Below, piece by piece: positions 55,571 to 64,000 of a stretch of 64,000 nucleotides of DNA. Numbering within the stretch: the stretch's first letter is position 1; each line of letters opens with the position of its first letter. The stretch spans positions 2,542,001 to 2,606,000 of the forward strand of contig OZ240665.1 in the NCBI GenBank assembly GCA_965198565.1, given 5' to 3'. The position numbers and the translations under genes were made by a program. Source of the DNA: LMUY01 sp965198565. Lineage in GTDB: Bacteria; Pseudomonadota; Alphaproteobacteria; Acetobacterales; Acetobacteraceae. Under the pieces are notes generated by a model, which saw only the letters and a list, made by a program, of their open reading frames with translations, searched no databases and was not told the origin of the DNA.

Positions 55571-58500
55571 CTAACCGGCCGCCGCCGGCAACACGCTGGC
55601 GCGCCGGGCGAGCGGGATGGCGATGCGGCACAGCAGGCCATCCTGGCGGAAGGCGAACTCGGTCTCCGCGCGCAACGTGTAGGCCAGCGACTGCTCGATC
55701 AGGCGGCGGCCAAAGCCCCGGCGCGATGTGTCAGGCGGCTCGGACAGACCGGTTTCGCGCCACTCCAGCACCAGCATCGCCTTGGCCGGATCGGAGCTGT
55801 TCAGCCACCAGGCGATCTCGAGCTGGCCCGGCGCCTCGCTCAGGGCGCCGTATTTCAGCGCGTTGGTGGCCAGCTCGTGCAGCACCAGCCCGAAGGTTTG
55901 CACATGCTCCAACCCGAGGGTCACGGTGTCGCCGCGCACGGTGATCTTGCCGCTGGCGGCGGCGCCGAGCGCATCGAGCTCCAGGCGCACGATGTCGCCG
56001 ACGTCGACCTCGTCGTTGCCGGAGCGGCCGAGCAGGCTCTGCACTCGGCTCAACGCGGCCAGACGGGTCTGGAACGCCTCCACCGCCGGGCCCTCGCCGA
56101 TGGTTTGCCGCGCGATCGACTGCACGATCGCCAGCAGGTTGCGGGTGCGGTGCTGCAGCTCGGCGATCAGCAGTTGCTGGCGCGAGTCGGCGCGGATCAG
56201 TTCGGATACATCGAGGAAGGTCACCACCACGCCGCTGACCATGAGCTCGCCGTCGCGATAGGGGGCCAGGCGGAGCAGGTAGTAGGCGCCCTGCTGGTCG
56301 TCGCTGACCCGGCGCTCGATCGGCTCCTGCCTGGCGAACACCTCATGGATGTCCTCGGCCAGGCTCGGCAGGCTGAACCGGCTCGACAGGTCGGTGATCG
56401 GGCGGCCGCGGTCGCCCGGCAGGATGTTGAAGATGCGCGCGACGGCAGGGGTGAAGCTGCGGATCACCAGGCTGCGGTCGAGGAAGACGGTGGCGACCTC
56501 GGTGCTCTCGAACAGGTTCTGCAGGTCGCTGTTGGCTTGGTCGAGCGCCTCCACCTTGCCGTTCAGCTCGGCATTGACGGTGTGCAGCTCCTCGTTGACC
56601 GATTGCAGCTCCTCCTTGGAGGCCTCCATTTCCTCGTTGGTGGATTGCATCTCCTCATTGACCGAGACCAGTTCCTCGTTGGAGGATTTCAGCTCCTCGA
56701 GCGCGGTCTCATACTCCTCGATGATAGACTGCAGCCGGTCTCGGGTCTCGCGCAGCTCGCGCTCCATATTGGCGGCGGCGCCGTCCTGGCTGCTCTGCGA
56801 GCGCTGGATCGCCTCCTCGCGGCTCAGCACCGGCCCGTGGTCGGCGAACAGGATCAGGTAGAGCGGCTCGCTGCCATTCATGTCGCCAAGCGGCTCGATC
56901 GTGACGGTGACGATCTGAACCCGGCCATCCTCGGCCTCCACCGCGACGCCTTCGCGCGTGACGGTGCGGCCGCGTTCGACTGCCTCGCGGAACAGGGTGC
57001 GCAGGTCGAGCCGCAAGCCGCGCCGTGCCAGGGTGAGGATTTGCCGGGTCGGAACGCCGATCGGCGCCTCGATGTACTTGCCGGTGCGGGCGGAGAAATA
57101 CACCACGTCGCCATCCTGGTTCACCAGCACGTGGGGCGGAGCGAAGCGCTCGAGCACATGGCTTTCGGCCGCCTCGCGCAGGCCCAGCGCGCCCAATTGG
57201 GGCCGGTGCACGGCGACCTCTGGCGGGGCGCCGGGCCGCATGGCGCCCACCAGCATGGGCAGGCGCACCGACGCGGTCACGTCGGAGCGACGGCGGAAAA
57301 TGCGGTGCTTCTTTTCCAGCGGCGAGAACAGCTCGTCGAACTGGCTGACGTTTTCGGCCGAGCCGAGGAACAGGTAGCCATCCGGCCGCAGCGCGTAATG
57401 GAAGGTGGGGATCACCTGGTTCTGGATGTCGACGCCGAAATAGATCAACAGGTTGCGGCAAGACACGAGGTCGATGCGCGAGAACGGCGGGTCTCGGATG
57501 ACGCTGTGGGGGGAGAACACGCAGAGGTCGCGCACCTCCTTGACCAGGACGTAGCTGCCGCCATCGGGCGTGAAGAAGCGGCGGCGGCGCTCGGGCGAGA
57601 CGTCGTCGAGCAGCGGACCGGGGTAGCGCGCGGCGCGGGCCACGCCGAGCGCCCGCTCGTCGATGTCGGTGGCGAAGATCTGCACCCGCGGCACGGCGGT
57701 GAGCGTGTCCATGTGCTCGCGCAGCAGGATGGCGATCGAGAACACCTCCTCCCCGGTGGAGCAGCCTGGAATCCAGACGCGAACCATCTCGTCCGCGCCG
57801 CGGTGTTCGAACAGCTTGGGGATCACCAGCTTGGCCAGCCCCTCGAATGCGTCGGGGTCGCGGAAGAAGTTGGTGACGTTGATCAGCAGGTCGCGGAACA
57901 GCGCGCCGACCTCCTGCGGGTCCTGCCGCAGCCGCTCGACATAGGCCTGCACGGCGATCAATTGCCGGACCTGCATGCGGCGATGCACCCGGCGCATGAA
58001 GGTCTTGGTCTTGTAGCCGCTGAAATCATGCCCGATCTGGTTGCGCAGGATGGTGTAGATTTCGGGCCAGACCTGGCCTGCCGACGTGTCGGGCTGGCTG
58101 GCTTCCTGTACGAACACATCGACCTGATCGATGCTGCGGGCGAACTCCACCAGCCGTGCGCCCATCTCGCCGGCCGGGATGGAGAAGTCGACCAGCCCGG
58201 TGGAAATGGCGCTGTCCGGCATGCTCGGGTAGCCAGGGCCGAAGCCGTCGCTCACTTGCGCCATGGTGAGGCCGCCATGCTCCTTGATCGCCTTGACGCC
58301 GAGCGTGCCGTCGCCGTCGCCGCCCGAGAGCACGATGCCAGCCGCCAACTCGCCCTGGTCGATGGCGAGAGAGGTGAAGAAGATGTCGATCGGCTTGCGC
58401 TCGCGCCGGGTCGCTGGCGGCTTGTCGATCCGCAGCATGCCCTGGTCGATGCTGAGGATGGCGTCGGCGGGCAGCACGTAGACATGGTCCGGCTCGACCC

Positions 58501-58711
58501 GGGCGCCGTCGGCGGCGACATGCACGGGCAGGCTGGTGTAGCGGGCGATGATCTCGTGCAGCCTGCTCTCGCGCTCGGGGCTGAGATGGGTGACGACGAC
58601 CAAGGCAAGGCGGGGCTGGTCTGGCAGGCCGCGGAAGAAGCCCTCGAGCGCCTCCACGCCGCCGGCCGAGGCGCCAATGCCGGCGATGGGAAAGCGCTCG
58701 CGTCCGTTCAT
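55571..58711 (-). CDS. CheB-CheR-PAS-HWE histidine kinase hybrid
   Basis: 1046 residues. CheB-type methylesterase (about 1-190) with Ser in GIGASAGGVEALEG, His in VVVTHLSPERES and Asp in LSGGDGDGTLG. CheR methyltransferase (about 205-470) with NFFRDPDAF, VWIPGCSTGEEVFSIAILL and VSCRNLLIYF. A PAS part, a long coiled coil (about 640-750, ELKSSNEELVSVNEEMQSTN), a second PAS, and an HWE-type kinase with ELQHRTRNLLAIVQSIARQT and HELATNALKYGAL complete it. Possibly a light/stress or adaptation sensor. The ATG at 58711 begins the CheB domain. No partner lies nearby. Confidence 0.93.
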   Translation of the reverse strand: MNGRERFPIAGIGASAGGVEALEGFFRGLPDQPRLALVVVTHLSPERESRLHEIIARYTSLPVHVAADGARVEPDHVYVLPADAILSIDQGMLRIDKPPATRRERKPIDIFFTSLAIDQGELAAGIVLSGGDGDGTLGVKAIKEHGGLTMAQVSDGFGPGYPSMPDSAISTGLVDFSIPAGEMGARLVEFARSIDQVDVFVQEASQPDTSAGQVWPEIYTILRNQIGHDFSGYKTKTFMRRVHRRMQVRQLIAVQAYVERLRQDPQEVGALFRDLLINVTNFFRDPDAFEGLAKLVIPKLFEHRGADEMVRVWIPGCSTGEEVFSIAILLREHMDTLTAVPRVQIFATDIDERALGVARAARYPGPLLDDVSPERRRRFFTPDGGSYVLVKEVRDLCVFSPHSVIRDPPFSRIDLVSCRNLLIYFGVDIQNQVIPTFHYALRPDGYLFLGSAENVSQFDELFSPLEKKHRIFRRRSDVTASVRLPMLVGAMRPGAPPEVAVHRPQLGALGLREAAESHVLERFAPPHVLVNQDGDVVYFSARTGKYIEAPIGVPTRQILTLARRGLRLDLRTLFREAVERGRTVTREGVAVEAEDGRVQIVTVTIEPLGDMNGSEPLYLILFADHGPVLSREEAIQRSQSSQDGAAANMERELRETRDRLQSIIEEYETALEELKSSNEELVSVNEEMQSTNEEMEASKEELQSVNEELHTVNAELNGKVEALDQANSDLQNLFESTEVATVFLDRSLVIRSFTPAVARIFNILPGDRGRPITDLSSRFSLPSLAEDIHEVFARQEPIERRVSDDQQGAYYLLRLAPYRDGELMVSGVVVTFLDVSELIRADSRQQLLIAELQHRTRNLLAIVQSIARQTIGEGPAVEAFQTRLAALSRVQSLLGRSGNDEVDVGDIVRLELDALGAAASGKITVRGDTVTLGLEHVQTFGLVLHELATNALKYGALSEAPGQLEIAWWLNSSDPAKAMLVLEWRETGLSEPPDTSRRGFGRRLIEQSLAYTLRAETEFAFRQDGLLCRIAIPLARRASVLPAAAG

Positions 58712-58887
58712 GACAGGGTTCCAGATGCCGGCAGGCCCGGGGCTAAAAAGCGGGTGTCGCGCGCGGGTTGCCCGGCGCACGGGATGCCCATGGATCGACC
58801 CTGCAGCTATCACACGGTTATGTCACGCGCGGGCGGTGCTTGGGGCAAAAGCACCACTGTTTGATAAGCGGCCTCGCCGGGAGCGGG

Positions 58888-59598
58888 TTACGCCGGCTGA
58901 TGCGCGCGCCGCTCGGTTTTGGACCAGAGCGCCAGCAGGCCCAGCATGAGCGCGCCGCTCAGCGCCGTGCTGGCGAGCAGCCCGAACGTGCTGGCCGAGA
59001 GGTCCCCCACGGTGGTGCCGGTGGTGCGGACGGCGACCACGGCCACCCAGTAGAACGCGACCCCGGCAAACGCGTCCCGCGCGCGCAGGGTGAGCACGGC
59101 GGCCAGGACGAGGCAGAGCACCAGCGAGCCGACGGCCACGCCGAGGCCGAGGCCCTCCGCCGTGCCGTCGCCCAGGGCGGTGCCGAGCGTGCCGGCGATG
59201 AGCATGCCGGCCCAATACCAGCCGTTCGCGGCCGGCATGGTGCCGCTGGCCGCAGGCTTGCGGGTGGCGGCGACCAAGGCGGCCAGCAGGATCGCCAGCG
59301 CCAGGCCGAGCCGGCCGTAGCCGAGGCGGAAATCATGCGTGCCGAGGTCGGCCAGGTTGGTGGCGGCGGTGCGGACGATGATGATGGCCAGCCAGTAGAA
59401 CGCCTCGTGCCCCGATTTGGCCCGGCGTTCCATCAGCAAGGTCGCGGCAAGGGCGATGGCGAGCGGGATGAGTCCGCGCCAATGCCCCAGATGCAGCTCG
59501 TGGGAGACGGTGTCGCCCAGATTGGCGCCGAACACGCTGGCGAGGCACAGCGCGGCCCAATAGCGGGGGCCGGTGGCGGGGATGCTGGCGGGCTTCAT
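58888..59598 (-). CDS. Multi-pass membrane protein with an internal duplication (COG4705-like)
   Basis: 236 residues, about eight membrane segments. Two halves repeat the same pattern: GANLGDTVSHELHLG with AFYWLAIIIVRTAATNLAD, and GTALGDGTAEGLGLG with AFYWVAVVAVRTTGTTVGD. Each half carries charged or polar residues within the membrane part, suggesting a transport or channel-like role, but the function is unknown. ATG at 59598 has AAGGA upstream. The frame stays open antisense to the next gene, which is ignored. Confidence 0.8.
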   Translation of the reverse strand: MKPASIPATGPRYWAALCLASVFGANLGDTVSHELHLGHWRGLIPLAIALAATLLMERRAKSGHEAFYWLAIIIVRTAATNLADLGTHDFRLGYGRLGLALAILLAALVAATRKPAASGTMPAANGWYWAGMLIAGTLGTALGDGTAEGLGLGVAVGSLVLCLVLAAVLTLRARDAFAGVAFYWVAVVAVRTTGTTVGDLSASTFGLLASTALSGALMLGLLALWSKTERRAHQPA

Positions 59599-59700
59599 GG
59601 CGGGTCCTTGCAGTCGACCGGCAAGCAAGGCTTGCTTGGGCTGGCGAATGCAATGGGCGGCAGGAGAAGTTTGGGTGACGTGTGATCCTGGAGGTTCGGC

Positions 59701-61176
59701 ATGCGCCTGCTCGATCTGGCGGTAATCGTGGTCTACATGGTGGCCATTGCGCTGGTGGGCCTGCGCCTGTCCGGGCGGCAGGGCAGTGCCGCGGCCTATT
59801 TCGTGGGCGAGCGGGACTTGCCGTGGTGGGCGGTCTGCTTCTCGATCGTGGCGACCGAGACCAGCACGCTCACCGTCATCTCCGTGCCCGGCGTGGCCTA
59901 TCTCGGCGCGTTCGGCTTCGTCGAGCTGGCGATCGGCTACCTGGTTGGCCGCGTGCTGGTCGCCTTCATCCTGCTGCCGCTCTACATGCGCGGCGGGTTC
60001 GTCAGCGCCTACCAGTTCCTGCGCCAGCGCTTCGGGGCGCGGCTGCAGGCGGTCGCCGCGGTCACGTTCCTGGTCACCCGCCTGCTGGCGGAGGGGGTGC
60101 GCCTGTTCGCCTCCGCCATTCCCATCAAGCTGATGCTGGACGCGATCGGCCTGCCCACCGGTTACGTCGCCATCATCGCCGGGCTCTCGCTGGTGACCTT
60201 GCTCTATACCTATGTGGGCGGCATCCGCGCCGTGATCTGGACCGACGCGATCCAGATGCTGCTGTATGTGGGCGGCGCGTGCGTTTGCATCGCGGTGCTG
60301 CTGGGCGATGTGGGCACTGCGGGGGTGCAGCAGGCCTACGCCGCGGGCAAGTTCCAGGTGATCAACCTGTCGGCGCCGATGCTGACCAGCCCGTTCAACG
60401 CGGTGGCCGCGATCGTCGGCGGGGCGATCTTCGCCATGGCCTCGCACGGGACGGACCAGCTCCTGGTGCAGCGCGTGCTCGCGTGCCGCACGCTTGGGGA
60501 CGGGCGGCGAGCGATGATCGGCAGCGCGGTGGTGGTGATGGTGCAGTTTGCGCTGTTCTCGCTGGTGGGGGCGCTGCTTTGGGTGCATCTCGGCGGCAAG
60601 AGCCCGGCGGCGCTGGGGTTGCGCTCGTCGGACGACCTGTTCCCGCGGTTCATCCTGGACGAGTTGCCGCCGGGCCTGTCGGGGTTGCTGATCGCGGGCA
60701 TCCTGTCGGCGACGATGGGCTCGCTGTCGTCGGCGCTGAACTCGATGGCCAATTCGACGGTGGCGGATCTGTGGCGGGCGATCGGGCGCGACGATGCCGG
60801 CACGTTGCGGCTGTCGCGTCTGCTGACGCTGGTGTGGGCGGTGGTGATGGCCGGGTTCGCCTGCCTGTTCACCAACACCAAGGGGCAGGTGGTGCTGCTG
60901 GGGCTGGGTATCGCGGGGTATACCTATGGCGCGCTGCTGGGCGCGTTCCTGCTGGGCCTGGTGGTGCGGCGGGCGCGGGAGCGGGACGCGATCGTGGCGT
61001 TCTTGGCGACGGTGGTGGTGATGACGGTGGTGGTGCGGAGCTACACGCTGGCGTTCACGTGGTACGTGCCGCTGGGGGTGATCGTGACGCTGGTGGTAGG
61101 GGGCGTGATGTCGCGGTTGCCGGGCCGGCGGACCCCTCACCCAACCCTCTCCCAGAGGGAGAGGGCTTTTAGGTAG
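59701..61176 (+). CDS. Sodium:solute symporter (SSS family)
   Basis: 491 residues, about 13 membrane segments. SSS landmarks: AAYFVGERDLPWWAVCFSIVATETSTLTVISVPG near residues 31-65, MASHGTDQLLVQRVLACRT, and LLIAGILSATMGSLSSALNSMANSTV. Substrate unknown (sugar, amino acid, carboxylate or nucleoside). The last 15 or so residues (RTPHPTLSQRERAFR) come from a palindromic repeat, so the native C-terminus has been replaced or lengthened. Confidence 0.88.
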   Translation: MRLLDLAVIVVYMVAIALVGLRLSGRQGSAAAYFVGERDLPWWAVCFSIVATETSTLTVISVPGVAYLGAFGFVELAIGYLVGRVLVAFILLPLYMRGGFVSAYQFLRQRFGARLQAVAAVTFLVTRLLAEGVRLFASAIPIKLMLDAIGLPTGYVAIIAGLSLVTLLYTYVGGIRAVIWTDAIQMLLYVGGACVCIAVLLGDVGTAGVQQAYAAGKFQVINLSAPMLTSPFNAVAAIVGGAIFAMASHGTDQLLVQRVLACRTLGDGRRAMIGSAVVVMVQFALFSLVGALLWVHLGGKSPAALGLRSSDDLFPRFILDELPPGLSGLLIAGILSATMGSLSSALNSMANSTVADLWRAIGRDDAGTLRLSRLLTLVWAVVMAGFACLFTNTKGQVVLLGLGIAGYTYGALLGAFLLGLVVRRARERDAIVAFLATVVVMTVVVRSYTLAFTWYVPLGVIVTLVVGGVMSRLPGRRTPHPTLSQRERAFR

Positions 61177-61228
61177 CGGATGGGCCGTTCTTCTCCCTCT
61201 CCCTCTGGGAGAGGGCCGGGGTGAGGGG
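61133..61228. repeat. Inverted pair of palindromic repeats spanning two gene ends
   Basis: One copy (61133-61168) codes for the symporter C-terminus on the plus strand. The second (61190-61228) codes for the RarA C-terminus on the minus strand. The two stop codons, TAG at 61174 and TAA read from 61171, lie between or at the edges of the copies. Confidence 0.88.
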
Positions 61229-62542
61229 CCGCGCCGCACGCTCTGCCCGCAGCTCCGCCCAATGCGCCATCCGCTCGGCCACCTCGGCCTCGAAGCCGCG
61301 CTCCGTCGGCTGGTACAGCGCCATCCGCGGCAGGCCCGGCGGGAAGTAGTCCTGGCCGGAGAACGCGTCCTCCGCATTGTGGTCGTAGGCGTAGCCGGCG
61401 CCGTAGCCGAGGTCCTGCATCAGGCGGGTGGGGGCGTTCAGGATGTGCGCGGGCGGGGCGAGGCTGCCGGTCTCCTTGGCGGCCCGCATCGCAGCCTTGA
61501 AGGCGGCGTAGACGGCGTTCGATTTCGGCGCGGTGCCGAGATAGACCACCAGTTGCGCCAGGGCCAACTCGCCCTCCGGGCTGCCCAAGCGTTCATAGCT
61601 CTCCCAGGCGGTCGTGGCTTGGACGAGCGCTTGCGGGTCGGCCATGCCGACGTCCTCGGCGGCGAAACGGAGCAGGCGGCGGGCGATGTAGCGCGGGTCC
61701 TCGCCGCCGGTGAGCATGCGGGCGAACCAATACAGCGCCGCGTCCGGGTCTGACCCGCGCAGGGATTTATGCAGGGCGGAAATGAGGTTGTAGTGCTCCT
61801 CGCGATCCTTGTCGTAGAGCGCGGCGCGCTTGGCGAGCAGGGCGGACAGCGCCGCCGGGTCGAGCGGGGATGTGCCCGGCGGCAAGGCCTGCAATTGCTC
61901 GGCCATGTTCAGCAGGTAACGGCCGTCGCCGTCGGCCATGGCGCGCAAGGTGCCGCGGGCGTCGGGTGTGAGCGGCAGCGGCGCGTCGGCCTCGGCGCGG
62001 TGCAGCAGATGCTCGAGCGCGTCGTCGTCCAAGCGGCGCAACACCAGCACCTGGCAGCGGGACAGCAAGGCGCCATTCAAGGCGAAGGAGGGGTTCTCGG
62101 TGGTGGCGCCGACCAGGACGACCGTGCCGTCCTCCACCACGGGGAGGAAGCCGTCCTGCTGGGCGCGGTTGAAGCGGTGGATTTCGTCAACGAACAGCAG
62201 GGTGGCGCGGCCGGCGGCGCGGCGTCGCCTTGCCTCGTCGAAGGCGCGCTTCAGGTCGGCCACGCCGGAGAACACGGCCGAGAGCTGCACGAAATGCAGC
62301 CCGGCGGCGGCGGCGAGCAGGCGGGCGATGGTGGTCTTGCCGACGCCGGGCGGGCCCCAGAAGATCAGCGAGGCGAGCGAGCCGCGCTCGAGCATGCGGG
62401 TGAGGGCGCCTTCGGGGCCGAGCAGCGGATCCTGGCCCACGACGTCGGCGAGGGTGCGGGGGCGGAGGCGGTCGGCGAGCGGGCCGTTGCCGGGGGGAGG
62501 CGCGGGCGAAGGATCGGCAGCGAACAGGTCGTCCGTCGTCAC
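61169..62542 (-). CDS. rarA: Replication-associated recombination protein A (MgsA)
   Basis: 457 residues. AAA+ clamp-loader-like ATPase that acts at stalled forks. Walker A GPPGVGKTTIARLLA, Walker B LLFVDEIHRFNRAQQDGFLP, sensor ATTENPSFALNGALLSRC; C-terminal DPDAALYWFARMLTGGEDPRYIARR and GYAYDHNAEDAFSGQDYFP. The GTG at 62542 overlaps the upstream stop (GTGA). The last 22 or so residues (AARPLTPALSQREREKNG) are encoded by a palindromic repeat. Confidence 0.95.
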   Translation of the reverse strand: MTTDDLFAADPSPAPPPGNGPLADRLRPRTLADVVGQDPLLGPEGALTRMLERGSLASLIFWGPPGVGKTTIARLLAAAAGLHFVQLSAVFSGVADLKRAFDEARRRRAAGRATLLFVDEIHRFNRAQQDGFLPVVEDGTVVLVGATTENPSFALNGALLSRCQVLVLRRLDDDALEHLLHRAEADAPLPLTPDARGTLRAMADGDGRYLLNMAEQLQALPPGTSPLDPAALSALLAKRAALYDKDREEHYNLISALHKSLRGSDPDAALYWFARMLTGGEDPRYIARRLLRFAAEDVGMADPQALVQATTAWESYERLGSPEGELALAQLVVYLGTAPKSNAVYAAFKAAMRAAKETGSLAPPAHILNAPTRLMQDLGYGAGYAYDHNAEDAFSGQDYFPPGLPRMALYQPTERGFEAEVAERMAHWAELRAERAARPLTPALSQREREKNGPSAT

Positions 62543-63018
62543 GACACCGCGGCGGTGCAGGCGGGGCCGGGCTGGACGGTGCTGATCACCGCCGGGTCGG
62601 CACTTTGGAGCGAGAACAGGACGTCGCCGAGCGTGGTGGCCATCAGGGTCTGGCTGGCATAGCCCTTCAGCACCCCGCCGTTGTCGATCGGGTGGGAGGA
62701 CAGCGCGCCGTCCGTCTCGCGCCTCATTAGCTTGCCGCACATGGTGTAGGAGAGATGGTCGCGGTCGGGGATGGTCGCGGTGAAGCTATCATCGGGCTTG
62801 CTGGGGGTGACGTGCAGGGTGCCGGCCAGCACGCCGGCGAAGTAGACGGCGATGGTCTCTTCCTGCTGCCCCTCGGAGAGGTGGTCGCTGACGGTCACGG
62901 TGGTGCGGTGCAGGTCTTGAGCGAGAGTGGGGGTGCTGGCGGCTGCCAGGATGATTGCAGCTGCCACCCTCACCCCGGCCCTCTCCCGCCAGCGGGAGAG
63001 GGAAAAGAGCCAGGCCAT
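62539..63018 (-). CDS. Small secreted protein with repeat-derived N-terminus
   Basis: Up to 159 residues. The signal peptide AAAIILAAASTPTLAQ is followed by DLHRTTVTVSDHLSEGQQ and a small folded part with VYFAGVLAGTLHV and SYTMCGKLMRR. The ATG at 63018 would make residues 3-17 (WLFSLSRWRERAGVR) from a palindromic repeat. A GTG at 62967 or 62973 gives a cleaner signal peptide, and the repeat itself then offers GGAGAGG as a ribosome site. Family not recognised. Sits between rplQ and rarA, overlapping rarA by four bases. Confidence 0.65.
   Translation of the reverse strand: MAWLFSLSRWRERAGVRVAAAIILAAASTPTLAQDLHRTTVTVSDHLSEGQQEETIAVYFAGVLAGTLHVTPSKPDDSFTATIPDRDHLSYTMCGKLMRRETDGALSSHPIDNGGVLKGYASQTLMATTLGDVLFSLQSADPAVISTVQPGPACTAAVS
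62967..63002 (-). repeat. Palindromic repeat copy at the start of the secreted-protein gene
   Basis: CCCTCACCCC tail, then CCCTCTCCC - GCCAGC - GGGAGAGGG. Overlaps the candidate start codons. Confidence 0.85.
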
Positions 63019-63024
63019 CGGGGG

Positions 63025-63444
63025 CTATGCGGCTTCGGGTTCGGCCTCTTCGGGGCGGGGGCCGCTGTCTTGGCCCTTGGCCGCCGGGTCGCGCTCGACC
63101 AGCTCGATCACGGCCATGTCGGCGGCGTCGCCGTAGCGCATGCCGGCCTTCAGCACGCGGGTGTAGCCGCCGGCGCGGGTCTTGTAGCGGGTGGCCAGGG
63201 TGTCGAACAGCTTGGCGACGATCTTCTCGTCCTGGAGCTGCGACAGCGCCTGGCGGCGGGCATGGAGGCCGCCGCGCTTGCCCAGCGTGATCAGCTTTTC
63301 GGCCACCGGGCGCAGTTCCTTGGCCTTGGGCAAGGTGGTGGTGATCTGCTCGTGCTTCAGCAACGCCACCGCCATGTTGCGGAACATCGCGAAACGATGG
63401 CTTGCCGTGATGCCGAGCTTGCGGCCCGCTACTCCGTGACGCAT
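63025..63444 (-). CDS. rplQ: 50S ribosomal protein L17
   Basis: 139 residues: MRHGVAGRKLGITASHRFAM and AMFRNMAVALLKHEQITTTL are diagnostic, with the usual alphaproteobacterial acidic tail (RPEEAEPEAA). Follows rpoA by 12 bases, the end of the alpha operon. Confidence 0.98.
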   Translation of the reverse strand: MRHGVAGRKLGITASHRFAMFRNMAVALLKHEQITTTLPKAKELRPVAEKLITLGKRGGLHARRQALSQLQDEKIVAKLFDTLATRYKTRAGGYTRVLKAGMRYGDAADMAVIELVERDPAAKGQDSGPRPEEAEPEAA

Positions 63445-63456
63445 CTGCTCAGTTCC

Positions 63457-64000
63457 CTAAAAAGGCTCGTCTAGCCGCTTGGCCAGGTCTTCGATGTTCT
63501 CGGGCGGCCAGCCGGCCACCGTCATGCCGAGGGTGAGGCCCATGTTGGTCAGGACCTCCTTGATCTCGTTCAGCGACTTGCGGCCGAAGTTCGGCGTGCG
63601 CAGCATCTCCTGCTCGGACTTCTGCACCAGGTCGCCGATATAGACGATGTTGTCGTTCTTGAGGCAGTTGGCCGAACGCACCGAGAGTTCGAGCTCGTCC
63701 ACCTTGCGCAGCAGGTTGCGGTTGAACGGCAGGTCGTCGTGGTGCTCTTCGGCGCGGAATTGCTGCGGCTCGTCGAAGTTGATGAACAGCTGCAACTGAT
63801 CCTGCAGGATGCGCGCGGCCAGCGCCACCGCGTCCTCCGGGCTCACCGCGCCGTTGGTCTCCACGCTCAGCAGCAGCTTGTCGTAGTTGGTGAGGTTGCC
63901 GACGCGGGTGGGCTCCACGCGGTAGGACACGCGGCGCACCGGGGAATAGATGCTGTCGACCGGGATGAGGCCGATCGGCGCGTCCTCCGGGCGGTTGGAG
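63457..64000 (-). CDS. rpoA: RNA polymerase alpha subunit, 5' part off the window
   Basis: About 181 codons visible. The visible part holds the end of the N-terminal domain (RRVSYRVEPTRVGNLTNYDKL, then LLLSVETNGAVSPEDA) and the full C-terminal domain that contacts UP elements and activators (VRSANCLKNDNIVYIGDL, RTPNFGRKSLNEIKEVL). The start lies beyond 64000. Confidence 0.98.
   Translation of the reverse strand, partial: SNRPEDAPIGLIPVDSIYSPVRRVSYRVEPTRVGNLTNYDKLLLSVETNGAVSPEDAVALAARILQDQLQLFINFDEPQQFRAEEHHDDLPFNRNLLRKVDELELSVRSANCLKNDNIVYIGDLVQKSEQEMLRTPNFGRKSLNEIKEVLTNMGLTLGMTVAGWPPENIEDLAKRLDEPF

Noticed and set aside
55877..58864. 995-codon plus-strand frame opposite the CheB-CheR hybrid
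   Set aside because: Antisense shadow; all domain motifs are on the minus strand.
58888..61377. Open frame of 829 codons on the minus strand
   Set aside because: Only 58888-59598 codes for a recognisable membrane protein. The rest is the antisense of the SSS symporter, Arg/His-rich shadow sequence.

Overview
The window is GC-rich chromosomal DNA of an alphaproteobacterium, most likely Rhodospirillales and probably Acetobacteraceae-like. Support is a fused ispDF, the dusB-ntrB-ntrC-ntrY-ntrX block, the rpoA-rplQ end of the ribosomal alpha operon beside rarA, an HWE-kinase chemoreceptor hybrid and a DUF6489 protein. This placement is inferred from gene content; no rRNA lies in the window.

Left part (1-18110): a cut-off chemoreceptor; a three-gene URC (uracil catabolism) operon made of a GTP cyclohydrolase II-like URC1, URC4 and uracil phosphoribosyltransferase; a cold-shock protein; an aldose epimerase with a small HTH gene; an amidase; a hypothetical protein; a luciferase-like oxidoreductase; a 1036-residue secreted beta-helix-like protein of lower GC beside tRNA-Arg(CCG); a lipoprotein hydrolase; and a zinc-finger protein coupled to polA, whose proofreading site looks degraded.

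Accessory island (18111-22280), between polA and tRNA-Asn/tRNA-Leu: an effector with a GC-rich N-terminus, a Pro/Ala linker and an AT-richer C-terminal tip, followed by an overlapping putative immunity gene, an orphan tip with its own putative immunity gene, a third putative immunity gene, and a gene remnant. The first and third putative immunity genes share 581 bp that are almost identical. This looks like a polymorphic toxin/immunity array of a family I cannot name and is the best candidate for a new system.

Middle (22281-46606): three tRNAs, a hybrid histidine kinase, a Sel1-repeat protein, catalase, ispDF, dusB-ntrBC-ntrYX, DUF6489, a glycosyltransferase, a crotonase-fold protein coupled to a phosphopantetheinyl transferase, a frameshifted REP-associated tyrosine transposase (RAYT) with its REPs, an alpha-hydroxyacid dehydrogenase with a His/Asp-rich secreted protein, a TPR/ATP-grasp-like protein, an MFS exporter and the remnant of a GFA-family gene.

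Right part (46651-64000): a branched-chain-amino-acid-type ABC transporter (livG-livF-SBP-livH-livM plus a GAF protein), a glycogen-debranching-type hydrolase, a cupin, a CheB-CheR-HWE kinase hybrid, a duplicated-fold membrane protein, an SSS symporter, rarA, a small secreted protein, rplQ and the 3' part of rpoA.

At least 17 copies of a short palindromic repeat (CCCTCTCCC - loop - GGGAGAGGG with a GGTGAGGG tail) are scattered through the window, often as inverted pairs. Some copies run into coding sequence: one lies inside URC4, two form the C-termini of the symporter and RarA, and one forms the N-terminus of a secreted protein.
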